Below are positions 53,941-63,462 of a stretch of 64,000 nucleotides of DNA, one piece after another. Within the stretch, counting starts at the first letter, position 1, and each line of letters opens with the position of its first letter. The notes beneath the pieces are model-generated. The model made no database searches. It had not been told where the DNA came from and worked only from the letters and a program-made list of their open reading frames with translations. Position numbers and translations under genes: made by a program. The stretch is from the NCBI RefSeq assembly GCF_900013425.1, contig NZ_FBXK01000005.1, forward strand, positions 2,356,001 through 2,420,000. The letters are read 5' to 3'. The stretch comes from Sphingobium sp. Z007 (GTDB lineage: Bacteria; Pseudomonadota; Alphaproteobacteria; Sphingomonadales; Sphingomonadaceae).

Positions 53941-54105
53941 ATGCCTAAGACGCAAAAATCCTCAAATGTAGTCACGCCGCTTCATAACCAGCTCGCCACG
54001 CTTGAGCGGCAGCTTGGGCCGATCGAATATCGCGCGCCCGAAACGCTACTGTGTTACGACAATAACCCGCGGCGGCATCCAGAGAAGCAGATCGTCGCCC
54101 TGCAG
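53941..54105 (+). pseudogene. Truncated ParB-like nuclease domain protein
   Basis: ATG 53941 with GGAG eight bases upstream opens a frame of about 55 codons: MPKTQKSSN..., then PIEYRAPETLLCYDNNPRRHPEKQIVALQ. This is the start of a ParB/Srx-like domain, as found at the front of phage or island DNA methyltransferases, where the motif continues past HPEKQI. The frame changes character after ALQ at about 54105, where the IS6-type remnant begins, so the gene is cut and most of it is missing. Confidence 0.7.
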
Positions 54106-54471
54106 GGTGCTGTTAGTCTAATGCGAACTCGTCTCTACCAGATGCATTTCCGGCGAAGAGGGCAGGGGCCTAGCTTGCGATCAACCGCCACTCTGCCGGA
54201 GCGGCAGAGCGTCTTTCCTTGAATGTTTTTCGATCTATGAGATGGCGTTCCAGTGAGAAGTGGTTGTGCAGGTCGGCATGGACGGAGGCGAATTTTTGGA
54301 GTGCCTTCATCTGCTTGAAGCGTAGCATTGCGCGCTCTCGTCGTCGGAAGGGGAGGTGGCTGTTCTCCACCCCGTTGTTCGCCCAGCGACCGACCTCCTG
54401 CTTCTCGCGATTGCCAAGCTCGTTCATCGCCGCGCCGTAGGATCTCAGCCCGTCGGTGGTGATCGCTTGAG
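54106..54471 (-). mobile_element. IS6-family element remnant (right-hand part)
   Basis: The 366 bases hold the C-terminal third of an IS6-family transposase plus a short end sequence (starting about GGTGCTGTTAG, the exact border inferred from the break in the ParB-like gene). The other end of the element is absent, because an IS21-family element occupies the place from 54472 on. No second IS6 piece occurs at the far side of the IS21 element. Confidence 0.7.
54170..54471 (-). pseudogene. IS6 family transposase, C-terminal fragment
   Basis: About 100 codons remain, reading from the IS21 junction: AITTDGLRSYGAAMNELGN, then GRWANNGVENSHLPFRRRERAMLRFKQM and SVHADLHNHFSLERHLIDR. This is the C-terminal end of the DDE domain of IS6-family transposases, including the catalytic Glu in VENSH and its Asp in TTDG. 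The N-terminal two thirds are missing, so it is inactive. Confidence 0.85.
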
Positions 54472-54676
54472 TGTCAATCGGCGTGCAAACGGGACCCCTT
54501 ATCGGCGCGCAAAAGGGACCCCCTGTCAGGATGGCGGAACGTTGATGTGACGGGCTTCCTTGCGCTGCGCGCGGCGTAGGGAGGGCGTAGCCCGACCGGA
54601 GGCGCGCGCAGCGCAAAACATCTTCTAATTGATCGCTGCTGGGGCGGATCAGCTGCGGTTTTTGAAGCGCCAGCTG

Positions 54677-55378
54677 TCATTTGCCGGTCTCGACAATGTC
54701 GCAATGATGGGTGACGCGATCGAGGAGCGCGGTTGTCATCTTGGGATCGCCGAACACGGTGGGCCACTCGCCAAAGGCGAGGTTGGTGGTGATGATGACA
54801 CTGGTCTGCTCATAGAGTTTGCTGATCAGGTGGAACAGCAACTGGCCGCCCGATCGAGCGAACGGCAGATACCCCAGTTCATCGAGCACGATGAGATCGA
54901 GGCGGGATAGCTGGGCGGCGAGAGCGCCACTCTTGCCGATCCTGGCCTCCTCTTCGAGGCGGGTCACCAGATCGACCGTGTTGAAGTAGCGGCCTCGGGC
55001 GCCGGAGCGCACTACATTGGCGGTGATGGCGATGGCCAGATGGGTCTTTCCTGTGCCTGTGCCGCCGACCAGGACGATATTGCGCCGTGCGGGCAGGAAC
55101 GCGCCGCTGTGCAATGAACGCACAAGCCCCTCGTTGATCGGGGTACCCTCGAACCGGAAGGCATCGATGTCCTTCACGACTGGCAGCTTGGCAGCGGCCA
55201 TCCGGTATCGGATCGACGCGGCATGACGATGCGTCGCCTCCGCTCGCAGGAGATCGGTCAGTATCTCCATGGTGGTGCGCTGGCGCTGAAGGCCGGTGGT
55301 GACGGCATCGTCGAACGCGCCCGCCATGCCCTTGAGTCCAAGCCCGCGCATGGCCTCGATCATATCATGCCGCTGCAT
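54677..55378 (-). CDS. istB: IS21 family helper ATPase IstB, C terminus altered
   Basis: The 233-residue protein is a DnaC/IstB-type AAA+ ATPase: Walker A in [18 protein letters not shown], Walker B in [14 protein letters not shown], sensor [16 protein letters not shown] and [12 protein letters not shown]. The family normally ends NDSWRFKNR. Here the frame ends at ETGK, and those missing residues can be read in another frame directly downstream, as if one A had been added at about 54680. IstB stimulates the IstA transposase. The istA frame upstream overlaps its start by 14 bases. Confidence 0.88.
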   Translation of the reverse strand: MQRHDMIEAMRGLGLKGMAGAFDDAVTTGLQRQRTTMEILTDLLRAEATHRHAASIRYRMAAAKLPVVKDIDAFRFEGTPINEGLVRSLHSGAFLPARRNIVLVGGTGTGKTHLAIAITANVVRSGARGRYFNTVDLVTRLEEEARIGKSGALAAQLSRLDLIVLDELGYLPFARSGGQLLFHLISKLYEQTSVIITTNLAFGEWPTVFGDPKMTTALLDRVTHHCDIVETGK

Positions 55379-56892
55379 CGAAGGTCCTCAGCTGGTCGTA
55401 ACGGGCACAGTCGGCGATCGGGGGATGGCGCAAGGCGCTATCCTCGGATGTGATGATCGTCAGCGGACGCGGAGGCTCCCGGCGTCGTGCCAGGATGTTG
55501 AGGATCAGGTCGTCGCTCGCCGTGCCCGTCGCCAGTGCCTCACGCACAGCGGTTTCGACAGGCTCCAGGCCATCGGTCAGTACGGCCGACAGTACACGGA
55601 CGAACCGGCGATCGGCATCGTCGCCATTACCCAGCTTGCGGCGCAGGCGGGCCAGCGCCGGTGGCAGATCCCAGTCCTGGAAGGGGGCACCGTTCCGCAA
55701 CGCGCCAGGCTTGCGGGCCAGCACTGGCAGATAATGCCAGGGGTCATAGATCGTGCGGTTGCGCCCAAAGTAGCGAGGATGTTCAGCGACAACCTCTTCG
55801 CCGCAGCGAACGACGATGCGGTCGGCATAGGCGCGGACCTGCACCGTGCGTCGTGCCACCGTCGAGAGTACCGAGTAGCGGTTGCGGTCGAAGCTGATCA
55901 GGCAGGTGCCGGTCACGGCATGCTCGCTCTCATTGAAGCCCCGGATAGATTTTGGCTCACGGTCCCAGCATCGGCTGCAGCGCAGATCGTTCGATCTCCA
56001 GCATCTGCGCCACGGTCAGATCTCCCTGTTCAGGATGGGGCTGCCGTTCCGCCCAGCGCCGACACTCTGCCTCCAGCCAGCCATTGAGCTCTTCGAGACT
56101 GGCGAACCGCAACCGGGGCTGGAAGAAGCGACCCCGGATCGTCTGCACCTGGTTCTCGACCTGACCCTTCTCCCATCCCGCCGCAGGCGAGCAGGCCGTG
56201 GGCTCGACCATATAATGGTCGGTCATGATCAGGAACCGCCGGTTGAAGACGCGTTCCTTGCCGGTGAACACGCTCGTCACAGCCGTCTTCATATTATCGT
56301 AGATGCCGCGCCCTGGCACGCCGCCGAAGAAGGCAAAGCCGCGCGCATGCGCGTCGAACAGCATCTCCTGGCTCTCGCGAGGATAGGCCCGGACATAGAC
56401 CCCACGTGACGCGCACAGGCGCATATGCGCGACCTTCACCCGCATCGGCGCTCCTGCGATCTCGACATCCTCATGGCTCCAGTCGAACTGGTAGGCCTCG
56501 CCTGGCCTGAACATCAGCGGGATGAAGGCGGTGACGCCATCGCCAGCATCCTTGCGCCGCTCGATCTTCCAGCGCGTCGCATAGCGCCGCACCGCATCGT
56601 AAGAACCCTCAAAGCCTTCTCGCACCAGCAGGTCATGGATCCGCGTCATCCGCAGCCGGTCACGCCTGCCGCGCAGCTCGTTCTCTTCCAGCAGCGTGTT
56701 CAGGCGCTCCTGGAACGGACCGATCCTGGGCAGCGGCTGAACCTTGCGCTGATAATCAAAGGCGCCCTCCGGCGCTCGGACCGCTTTGCGGATGACCTTC
56801 CGCGACACATGCAGATCCCGTGCGATCGCCTTGATCGCCTTGCCTCCGGCATACTCGCGCCGGATCCGTAAAACTGTCTCCAAAACCAACAT
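55365..56892 (-). pseudogene. istA: IS21 family transposase IstA, interrupted reading frame
   Basis: The first frame (ATG 56892 to stop 55957) holds the helix-turn-helix KAIARDLHVSRKVIRKAV, and the DDE core with Asp in YQFDWSHEDVEI, Asp in RGIYDNMKTAV and Glu in EKGQVENQVQTIRG. It ends early at LQPMLGP. The second frame, shifted, continues with FNESEHAVTGTCLISFDRNRYSV and ends at 55365 with DAAA. Together they make a normal IstA, so the gene has a frame break around 55940-55960. Either it is inactive or it uses frameshifting; the shifted istB tail makes decay more likely. Confidence 0.8.
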
Positions 56893-57004
56893 CCCGATCT
56901 CGCCGCCTGAAAATCCAGCCGGCTGCTTAAACCATCGAAATGAGGGGTCCCTTTTAGACGCCGATCACCCCGCTAACGGGGTCCTTTTTGCACGCCGATC
57001 CACA

Positions 57005-59098
57005 GGACCGTGGGACATACCGCCGCGCGATGCGTTAATCGTAGCTGTCGAGCAACCCGGCGAAGCGCAAGCCGTCGGTGCACTTGTCCTGGGATTGAAT
57101 CCCTACCGCCTGCTCGACGAAGCAACTCGTGATTTCGCTAACCTTATTGCCGCGCAGATAGCGGGGGCGCTTGCCACCATCGATGCCGTGTCTGCCCAGC
57201 GACGGGACCGCGATCGGCTGTGGTCGCTTAGTCAGGACCTGATGCTGGTTTGCGACTTTGATGGCGTCATTCGCTTGGTGAACCCATCCGCGACCCGGCT
57301 CCTGGGGTGGCAAGAGGATGAGATGGTTGGACAGGTCCTGGCCGATTTCGTCCATCCCGACGATTTATCTGCCACAGCCAAGGAAGTCGAGAAGCTGGCT
57401 CAGGGCGTTACGACCCTTTTGTTCGAGAACCGCTATCGCTGCCAGGACGGCAGCTATCGATTGCTCGACTGGAACGCTGTGCCGGACGCGGGCCGCATCC
57501 ACGCCGTGGCGCGCGATATAACCCGGGAGCGCCAACTCGCCCGCGACCGGGAGCGGATTTGGGCGCTCTCTCCGATCGTCAAGGTGGTGGCGACGACCCA
57601 AGGCATTATCAATGCCGTCAATCCATCCTGGACGAAGACGCTGGGGTGGAGCGAAGCTGATACGGTCGGCCGCAATATCTTGGAGTTTGTAGCGCAGGAG
57701 CAAGAAGCCGCGCAGCAGCGGTTGGCGAAACTTTCCCAATCCAACGCTGCTGTAGTCGAGTCACAAAGCGTTTTTCGCGCAAAGGATGGCAGCCACCGAC
57801 GCTTCGCTTGGACTACCGTTCCAGAAGCCGGGATGCTCTATCTGTTCGGCCGCGATATCACCGCGGAGACCGAAGCGGCCGATGCCCTTATCGCCACAGA
57901 GGAGGCTTTGCGCCAAAGCCAGAAGATGGAGGCGGTTGGGCAGTTAACCGGTGGCATCGCGCATGATTTCAACAATCTGCTGGCCGGGGTTCTGGGCAAT
58001 CTGGAATTGCTGGAACTGCGTATTTCCCAGGGTCGTCTGGAGGCTATCGGTCGCCATCTCGAAACCGCGCAGGGCGCGGCAAAGCGGGCTGCCGCGTTGA
58101 CGCAGCGACTGCTTGCCTTTTCCCGCCGACAGACGCTGGATCCCACAGCCGTCAATGTAAACCGGCTAATTTCTGGCTTGGAAGACCTCATACGCCGTAC
58201 TGTCGGGCCCTCCATAGAGATCGAAGTGGTTGGATCGGGCGGTTTGTGGATGACGTTGGTTGATCGCTACCAGCTTGAAAACGCGCTTTTGAACCTTTGC
58301 ATCAATGCGCGAGACGCGATGCCGGATGGCGGACGGTTGACGATCGAAACAGCCAATAAGTGGCTAGACAACCGCATGGCCCGCGAACGCGAGCTACCCC
58401 CTGGTCAATATGTGTCGCTATGCGTGAGTGACACCGGAACGGGGATGACGCCTGACGTGATCGCCCGCGCCTTTGATCCGTTCTTCACGACCAAGCCTCT
58501 GGGCGAAGGCACCGGTCTTGGTCTCTCAATGATCTATGGCTTCGTGCGGCAATCGGGAGGGCAGGTAAGGATTTATTCGGAGGTCGGCGCAGGCACGACC
58601 ATGTGCCTCTACCTTCCAAGGCATATGGGACCGGTAACTGAGATCGAACAGGAGTTGCGGCCGACGCAGCTTGACGCTGGGGGGCACGGGGAGACCGTGC
58701 TGGTCATCGATGACGAGGCTTCCGTTCGCTCGCTCATCGTCGATGTCCTTACCGACGGGGGATATCACGTCATTGAAGCTGCGGATGGTCCCAGCGGCCT
58801 AAAGGTGCTTCAGTCGGATCTGCGCATCGACCTTCTCATCACGGATGTGGGTTTGCCCGGCGGAATGAATGGCCGTCAGGTCGCAGACGCCGGCCGAGTG
58901 GGACGTCCCAAACTCAAGATTTTGTTCATCACTGGCTATGCGGAAAATGCCGTCATCGGCAACGGATTGCTGGAGCATGATATGCACGTGATCACCAAAC
59001 CGTTCGGAATCGAGACCATCGTCAGCAAGGTTCGTGAGATGATTGACGAAAATGACAAACTAGGCAGCCGATCAGCGACCGGCCAATCTGATCCTTGA
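57005..59098 (+). pseudogene. Hybrid histidine kinase (PAS-PAS-HisKA-HATPase-REC), 5' end removed by IS21
   Basis: Recognisable kinase sequence begins exactly at the IS21 end with GPWDIPPRDALIVAVEQPG, which is the last part of a GAF domain. Two PAS domains follow (LVCDFDGVIRLVNPSATRLLGW; TQGIINAVNPSWTKTLGW), then HisKA with His in GGIAHDFNNLLAGVLG, HATPase (ALLNLCINARDAMPDGG, GEGTGLGLSM) and a receiver with Asp in LLITDVGLPGGMNG. The start and the first part of the GAF domain are gone. The frame is open into the IS21 end (an ATG at 56786), so a chimeric protein is conceivable. Confidence 0.85.
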
Positions 59099-59208
59099 GC
59101 GGCCACCTTAGCGCGTCTTCCGGCTTTTCATTTTTGAACCGGACTTTTTGCCGTTGGCGGAACCCGCGACATCGTCACGCCGTTAGCTGCCCACCTGTAG
59201 GAGAGCGC

Positions 59209-59424
59209 ATGGTGGAAGAGAAGAGAAAGGGCCAGGAACCGGAAGCGGATCAACGGCCGGCAGCGACGGGCGGCCTCTATGAGCAGGCCGCGCCGACATC
59301 CAACGATCCCCCATCCAAGAAAGAACGGACGATGATCGCGACCGCGCGTGCGCGCGCAGATCGCGACCGGGCGGAATTGCGCGCGACAGGTCATGGAGAC
59401 CATCAGGGTGAAGAAGGCTTTTGA
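59209..59424 (+). CDS. Short charged hypothetical protein
   Basis: ATG 59209 with AGGAG just upstream opens 71 codons. The product is highly charged and proline/alanine-rich (MVEEKRKGQEPEADQRPAAT, ERTMIATARARADRDRAELR) with no hydrophobic segment. I do not recognise a family. The ribosome binding site is good, which supports a real gene. It precedes the Mfd-like gene by 52 bases. Confidence 0.55.
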   Translation: MVEEKRKGQEPEADQRPAATGGLYEQAAPTSNDPPSKKERTMIATARARADRDRAELRATGHGDHQGEEGF

Positions 59425-59476
59425 GCTGTTTTACTGTCAGGCCTGACCAGGTCGATTTTCGCGTCCTGGTGGGCAA

Positions 59477-62400
59477 ATGAGCGTTTCCCAGGGAATTGGT
59501 GAGACTGCACTCATGCTGCTCGACGCGCTTGACGCGGGCGATCTGCTCTATCTGGCCGATGACGAGCAGGGCGCCGAAGCGGTAGCCAGCGCGCTCATGT
59601 CCGTGGCGCCTGACGATCATGTCGTCTTCCTGCCGTCGAGCGACACCTTGCCCGGCGACAGCGCGCCTGCATCGCCCTCGAACATCGGGAAACGGGTCGC
59701 CGCCTTGCGGCACCTTCGACGGCTGGCGGCGGAATCCAAGCGCCGCCCTCTTGCCACCATCACGAGCGGTGAAGGGGCTGCGCGGCTTTATGCAGACCCC
59801 GCCGCCTTCGACGCCGCGCCGCCCAGCCTGCGCGTTGGCGAACCGATCGATCCGACAAATTTCGCCGCTGACATGGAAAGACTTGGCTATGTCGCCGACG
59901 ATCGCGTCGATGAACCAGGCGAGGTGGCGGTCCGCGGGGAGGTGATCGACATTTTTCCTGCAGATGCCGGGCTGCCGGCCCGGATCGATGTCGCCGATGG
60001 GTGCGTCGTAGGCATCCGCCGCTATGATCCGATCACGCAGCGCACGCAGGCGCCGTGCGAGGTGCTGGAGATCGGCCGCGCGGCCGAACCGGAGCCTGAG
60101 CGGAATGTCACCATTCTCGCCCATCTGCGGCCGGGGCGGCTTTATGTTTCGGCAAAGGCCGAGCAGCGCCGCGCGCGTTTCATTCGCTTGGCCACCGAGG
60201 CCGCCGGCCATTCGGGTTCGGTGATCGATGCCGCATCCCAGTCGCTATGGGCGAAGGATCTTGCGGCCTGGCGATCCGGCGATCCGGCGGATTTCGCTAT
60301 ATCGCCCATTTCCCGCTTTGCGGAGCAGCGCTCACCCCTATCGGCACTGAAGCGCTTTGCGACGCCGCATGTGCAGGAGGGGAAGCGCGTGCTCCTGGTT
60401 GGCAGCGAGCGGGATGTCCGTTTCCTCCGGCCCAAGATAGCCAAGACGTTCAAGGCTACGGTCGAAACCATCGACGCGATCGCGGCTGTCGATACGCTTG
60501 CGCCGGGCGCGATAGCTGCGCTGGTTGCGCCGATCGATCGGGGGGCTGTTGGCGCAAGGCTCGTGATGATCGCTGCCGCCGATCTTCTGGGTAGCCGGGC
60601 GTTGATTGGCGCGACGCAGGACAGCCTTGCCGCCGGGCTTGCCCAGGCGGGCGGCGACATTCGTGCGGGCGATCTGGTCGTGCATGAGGATCATGGCGTC
60701 GCGCGCGTGCTGGGCCTGGAGGCAGCTACCGGCGATGGCGACGCAGAACTGATTGCGCTAGAATATGCCAATAGCGCCCGGCGGCTCGTTCCCTGCCAGG
60801 AGGCCGGCCTGTTATGGCGTTATGGCGCCGATGGCGATGCGGTGCGGCTCGACAAGCTTGACGGATCGACCTGGGAAAAGCGGCGCGGGGCGATTGACGA
60901 GGCGGTGGCCCAAAGCGCGCGCGATCTTCTTCGATTGGCGCGGGAAAGGGCCAAGGTCAAAGCCGCGATCATCGAACCTGATAGTGCCGCTTATGAACGA
61001 TTCGTGGCCAGCTTCCCTTTCAACGAAACGGCGGATCAGGCGCGGGCGATTCAGGCGGTACGGGACGACCTGGCCAGCGGACGGCCGATGGATCGCCTGG
61101 TTATCGGCGATGTCGGCTATGGCAAGACGGAGGTCGCCCTGCGTGCCGCCGCGCTTGCCGCCCTTGCAGGCTATCAAGTCATTTTGGCCGCGCCCACGAC
61201 GGTTCTCGTTCGGCAACATATCGAGACGTTCCAGCGCCGCTTTGCCGATACGGGCGTGGTCATCGCTGGCCTCTCGCGCCTTTCGAGTGCGGCGGAGAAG
61301 AAGGCGGCGAAGGCCGGGCTGGCCGACGGGTCCATCGGCATCGTCATCGGCACGGCTGCGGTGATGGCGAAGGATGTACGCTATGCCCAATTGGGGCTTG
61401 TCATTATCGACGAAGAGCAGCGCTTCGGCGCGGCTGACAAGACAAGGCTGCGGGGACGCACCGACCTTCATCTGCTGGCGATGAGCGCGACGCCCATCCC
61501 CCGGACATTGCACCGCGCGATGATCGGCCTGCAACAGATGTCGGTGATCGCAACGCCGCCCGCCCGTCGCCAGCCGATCCGGACAAGTCTTGCCAGCCCC
61601 GACGATGCGATGATCAGGACCGCCCTATTGCGTGAGCGGTCGCGTGGCGGACAAAGCTTCGTCGTCGTGCCCCGTATCGAGGATCTCGCGCCGCTGGCCG
61701 AGCGGCTGGCGCGGATCGTACCGGACCTCGCGCTGATCCAAGCGCATGGCAAGATGCCGGTGGCCGCCATCGACGATGCCATGGTCCGCTTTGGCGGTGG
61801 CGAAGGCGATGTTCTGCTCGCGACCAATATCATCGAGGCAGGGCTGGACGTGCCGCGCGCCAACACGATGATCGTCTGGCGCGCCGACCGCTTTGGCCTC
61901 GCCCAGCTTCATCAATTGCGCGGGCGGGTGGGCCGCGGCAATCGCCGGGGTCAGGTCATTTTGCTGACAGAAGCGGGAGAGATTGCCGAACGCACCATGA
62001 AGCGGCTGCGCACGCTGGCCACCTATGACCGGCTGGGTGCGGGCTTCGCGATCAGCGCCGCCGATCTTGATCAACGGGGCGCTGGCGATCCGCTGGCTGA
62101 TACGCAGGCCGGGCATATGAAGCTGATCGGGATCGACCTCTATCAACATCTGTTCGAAGCGGCTTTGAAAGCGGCGCGGGGGGAGGACGCCGGACTGTGG
62201 ACGCCTGAACTCAATCTGGGCAGCGCGGGCGGCTTGCCATCGGACTGGATACCCGACCCCGACATCCGTCTGGGCCTCTATGTCAGGCTTTCGCGGCTTG
62301 TCGATGAGGCTGGGCTCAGCGCACTGGAGGAGGAACTGGCGGATAGATTTGGTCCGCTGCCCCCCGCCGCCGAACGTCTGATCGATGCCAACAGGATTGC

Positions 62401-62602
62401 TATTCTCGCGCGGGCGGCCGGGATTGCACGCGTCGATGCAGGCCCGGCCGCGATGGCGCTGACGCCGCGCGAACCGGGTCGCGACATGAGCAAATGTGCA
62501 GGGCTGTTCGAAAAAGACGGCCGCTGGCTTTTGAAGGCGCAGACCGATGAGGCCGATCGGCTCGCACGGGTGATCGACCTGCTCGAAAGCATTGGCGCTT
62601 AG
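59477..62602 (+). CDS. Mfd-like transcription-repair coupling factor paralogue
   Basis: The 1,041-residue protein has the Mfd plan but is about 100 residues shorter than usual. An N-terminal UvrB-homology part is recognisable (FLPSSDTLPGDSAPASPSNIGKR). An RNA-polymerase-interacting domain follows at about residues 395-470 (GDLVVHEDHGVARVLGLE). The helicase core has Walker A GDVGYGKTE at about 544, DEEQRFG at about 644 and MSATPIPRTLHRAMIGL, then the TRCF C-terminal domain (LNLGSAGGLPSDWIPD). Canonical Mfd displaces stalled polymerase and recruits UvrA. A shorter second copy in an accessory region suggests a specialised paralogue; whether the main mfd exists elsewhere is not visible here. Confidence 0.85.
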   Translation: MSVSQGIGETALMLLDALDAGDLLYLADDEQGAEAVASALMSVAPDDHVVFLPSSDTLPGDSAPASPSNIGKRVAALRHLRRLAAESKRRPLATITSGEGAARLYADPAAFDAAPPSLRVGEPIDPTNFAADMERLGYVADDRVDEPGEVAVRGEVIDIFPADAGLPARIDVADGCVVGIRRYDPITQRTQAPCEVLEIGRAAEPEPERNVTILAHLRPGRLYVSAKAEQRRARFIRLATEAAGHSGSVIDAASQSLWAKDLAAWRSGDPADFAISPISRFAEQRSPLSALKRFATPHVQEGKRVLLVGSERDVRFLRPKIAKTFKATVETIDAIAAVDTLAPGAIAALVAPIDRGAVGARLVMIAAADLLGSRALIGATQDSLAAGLAQAGGDIRAGDLVVHEDHGVARVLGLEAATGDGDAELIALEYANSARRLVPCQEAGLLWRYGADGDAVRLDKLDGSTWEKRRGAIDEAVAQSARDLLRLARERAKVKAAIIEPDSAAYERFVASFPFNETADQARAIQAVRDDLASGRPMDRLVIGDVGYGKTEVALRAAALAALAGYQVILAAPTTVLVRQHIETFQRRFADTGVVIAGLSRLSSAAEKKAAKAGLADGSIGIVIGTAAVMAKDVRYAQLGLVIIDEEQRFGAADKTRLRGRTDLHLLAMSATPIPRTLHRAMIGLQQMSVIATPPARRQPIRTSLASPDDAMIRTALLRERSRGGQSFVVVPRIEDLAPLAERLARIVPDLALIQAHGKMPVAAIDDAMVRFGGGEGDVLLATNIIEAGLDVPRANTMIVWRADRFGLAQLHQLRGRVGRGNRRGQVILLTEAGEIAERTMKRLRTLATYDRLGAGFAISAADLDQRGAGDPLADTQAGHMKLIGIDLYQHLFEAALKAARGEDAGLWTPELNLGSAGGLPSDWIPDPDIRLGLYVRLSRLVDEAGLSALEEELADRFGPLPPAAERLIDANRIAILARAAGIARVDAGPAAMALTPREPGRDMSKCAGLFEKDGRWLLKAQTDEADRLARVIDLLESIGA

Positions 62603-62684
62603 CGGAACTAACGCCCCGACATTGCGTCGATAAATCTGATCTGCGGCACTGGGATTGTCGTGCCATCAAGAGGGCGTGCACCAC

Positions 62685-63455
62685 ATGAAGATAGCGGTCG
62701 TTACAGGGGGTGCTCAGGGCATCGGCAAAGGCATCACACAGGCCTTGTTAACGCAGGGCTGGAGAGTGGCGGTGTTGGACCAGGATGCCGAAGCGGTTCG
62801 CGATCTTTCCGACGAGATGCCGACCGACAGGCTTATGGCGATCCGGGCCAACGTCGCCAGCGAGCGCGACGTCGAAAAAGCGTTCGACAAGATTAAAGCC
62901 TGGAACAAGGCGACGGAAGAGGCCGAGGGCATCGATCTGCTCGTATCCAATGCGGGCCTTGCCAACCCGGTCAGCGGTCCGATCGAAAAACTGGCGCTCA
63001 AGAAATGGCAGGCGTGGCAGGACAGCCACGTGACCGGCGCTTTTCTGATGGTGCGCACCGCTGTGCCGCTCCTACGCCAACGTAAAGGGGCAATCGTCAT
63101 CATGGCATCGACCCGTGCGATCCAGTCGGAACCCGATACGGAAGCCTATGCTGCGGCCAAGGGTGCGCTCTGCGCCCTGACCCATGCCCTGGCGATCAGC
63201 CTTGGCCCCGACATCCGCGTCAACGCCGTCTTGCCCGGCTGGATAGAAACGCGCCCCTGGGCCAAAGCGCAGGTGCGCGAAGCGGTGGAGCATTGCGCGA
63301 TCGATCGGGAACAGCATCCGGTGGGCCGCGTCGGCGAACCCTCAGACATCGCGGCTACCGTCTTGTTTCTGGCGTCGGAGGGCGCGGGTTTCATCACGGG
63401 CCAGCAGATTGCCGTCGATGGCGGCATAACCCGCAAGATGATCTACGCACATTGA
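62685..63455 (+). CDS. SDR family oxidoreductase
   Basis: ATG 62685 gives 256 residues. The NAD(P)-binding motif TGGAQGIGKGITQ, the NAG motif in LLVSNAGLANP, catalytic Ser in VIMASTRAIQ, and YAAAK in AYAAAKGALCALTHALA are all present. VLPGWIETRPWAK and the C-terminal FITGQQIAVDGGITRKM are normal for classical SDRs. Substrate cannot be read from sequence. It follows the Mfd-like gene by 82 bases. Confidence 0.9.
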   Translation: MKIAVVTGGAQGIGKGITQALLTQGWRVAVLDQDAEAVRDLSDEMPTDRLMAIRANVASERDVEKAFDKIKAWNKATEEAEGIDLLVSNAGLANPVSGPIEKLALKKWQAWQDSHVTGAFLMVRTAVPLLRQRKGAIVIMASTRAIQSEPDTEAYAAAKGALCALTHALAISLGPDIRVNAVLPGWIETRPWAKAQVREAVEHCAIDREQHPVGRVGEPSDIAATVLFLASEGAGFITGQQIAVDGGITRKMIYAH

Positions 63456-63462
63456 CGGGTCG

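Larger units (their letters stand above)
54472..57004 (-). mobile_element. IS21-family insertion sequence, probably decayed
   Basis: The element is 2,533 bases and carries istA and istB on the minus strand. Its ends are multi-repeat IS21 termini: TGTCAATCGGCGTGCAAA from 54472 and, on the other strand, TGTGGATCGGCGTGCAAA ending at 57004. Each is followed inward by AGGGACCCC-type repeats. The flanks do not share a target duplication (CTTGAG on the left, GGACCG on the right) and belong to different genes, so the insertion was followed by a deletion or rearrangement. Confidence 0.85.

Noticed and set aside
53764..54222. A full-length 152-codon gene spanning the ParB-like start and the IS6 end
   Set aside because: The first 58 codons lack coding character and the last 40 lie in the IS6 remnant; only the middle matches a known domain.
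54470..57010. A simple IS21 insertion into one gene
   Set aside because: The two flanks belong to different genes and share no short direct repeat, so a single clean insertion does not explain the junctions.
53268..59500. A prophage next to tRNA-Ser
   Set aside because: No integrase, structural or lysis genes are present; only IS remnants, a cut ParB-like gene and a truncated kinase are seen.
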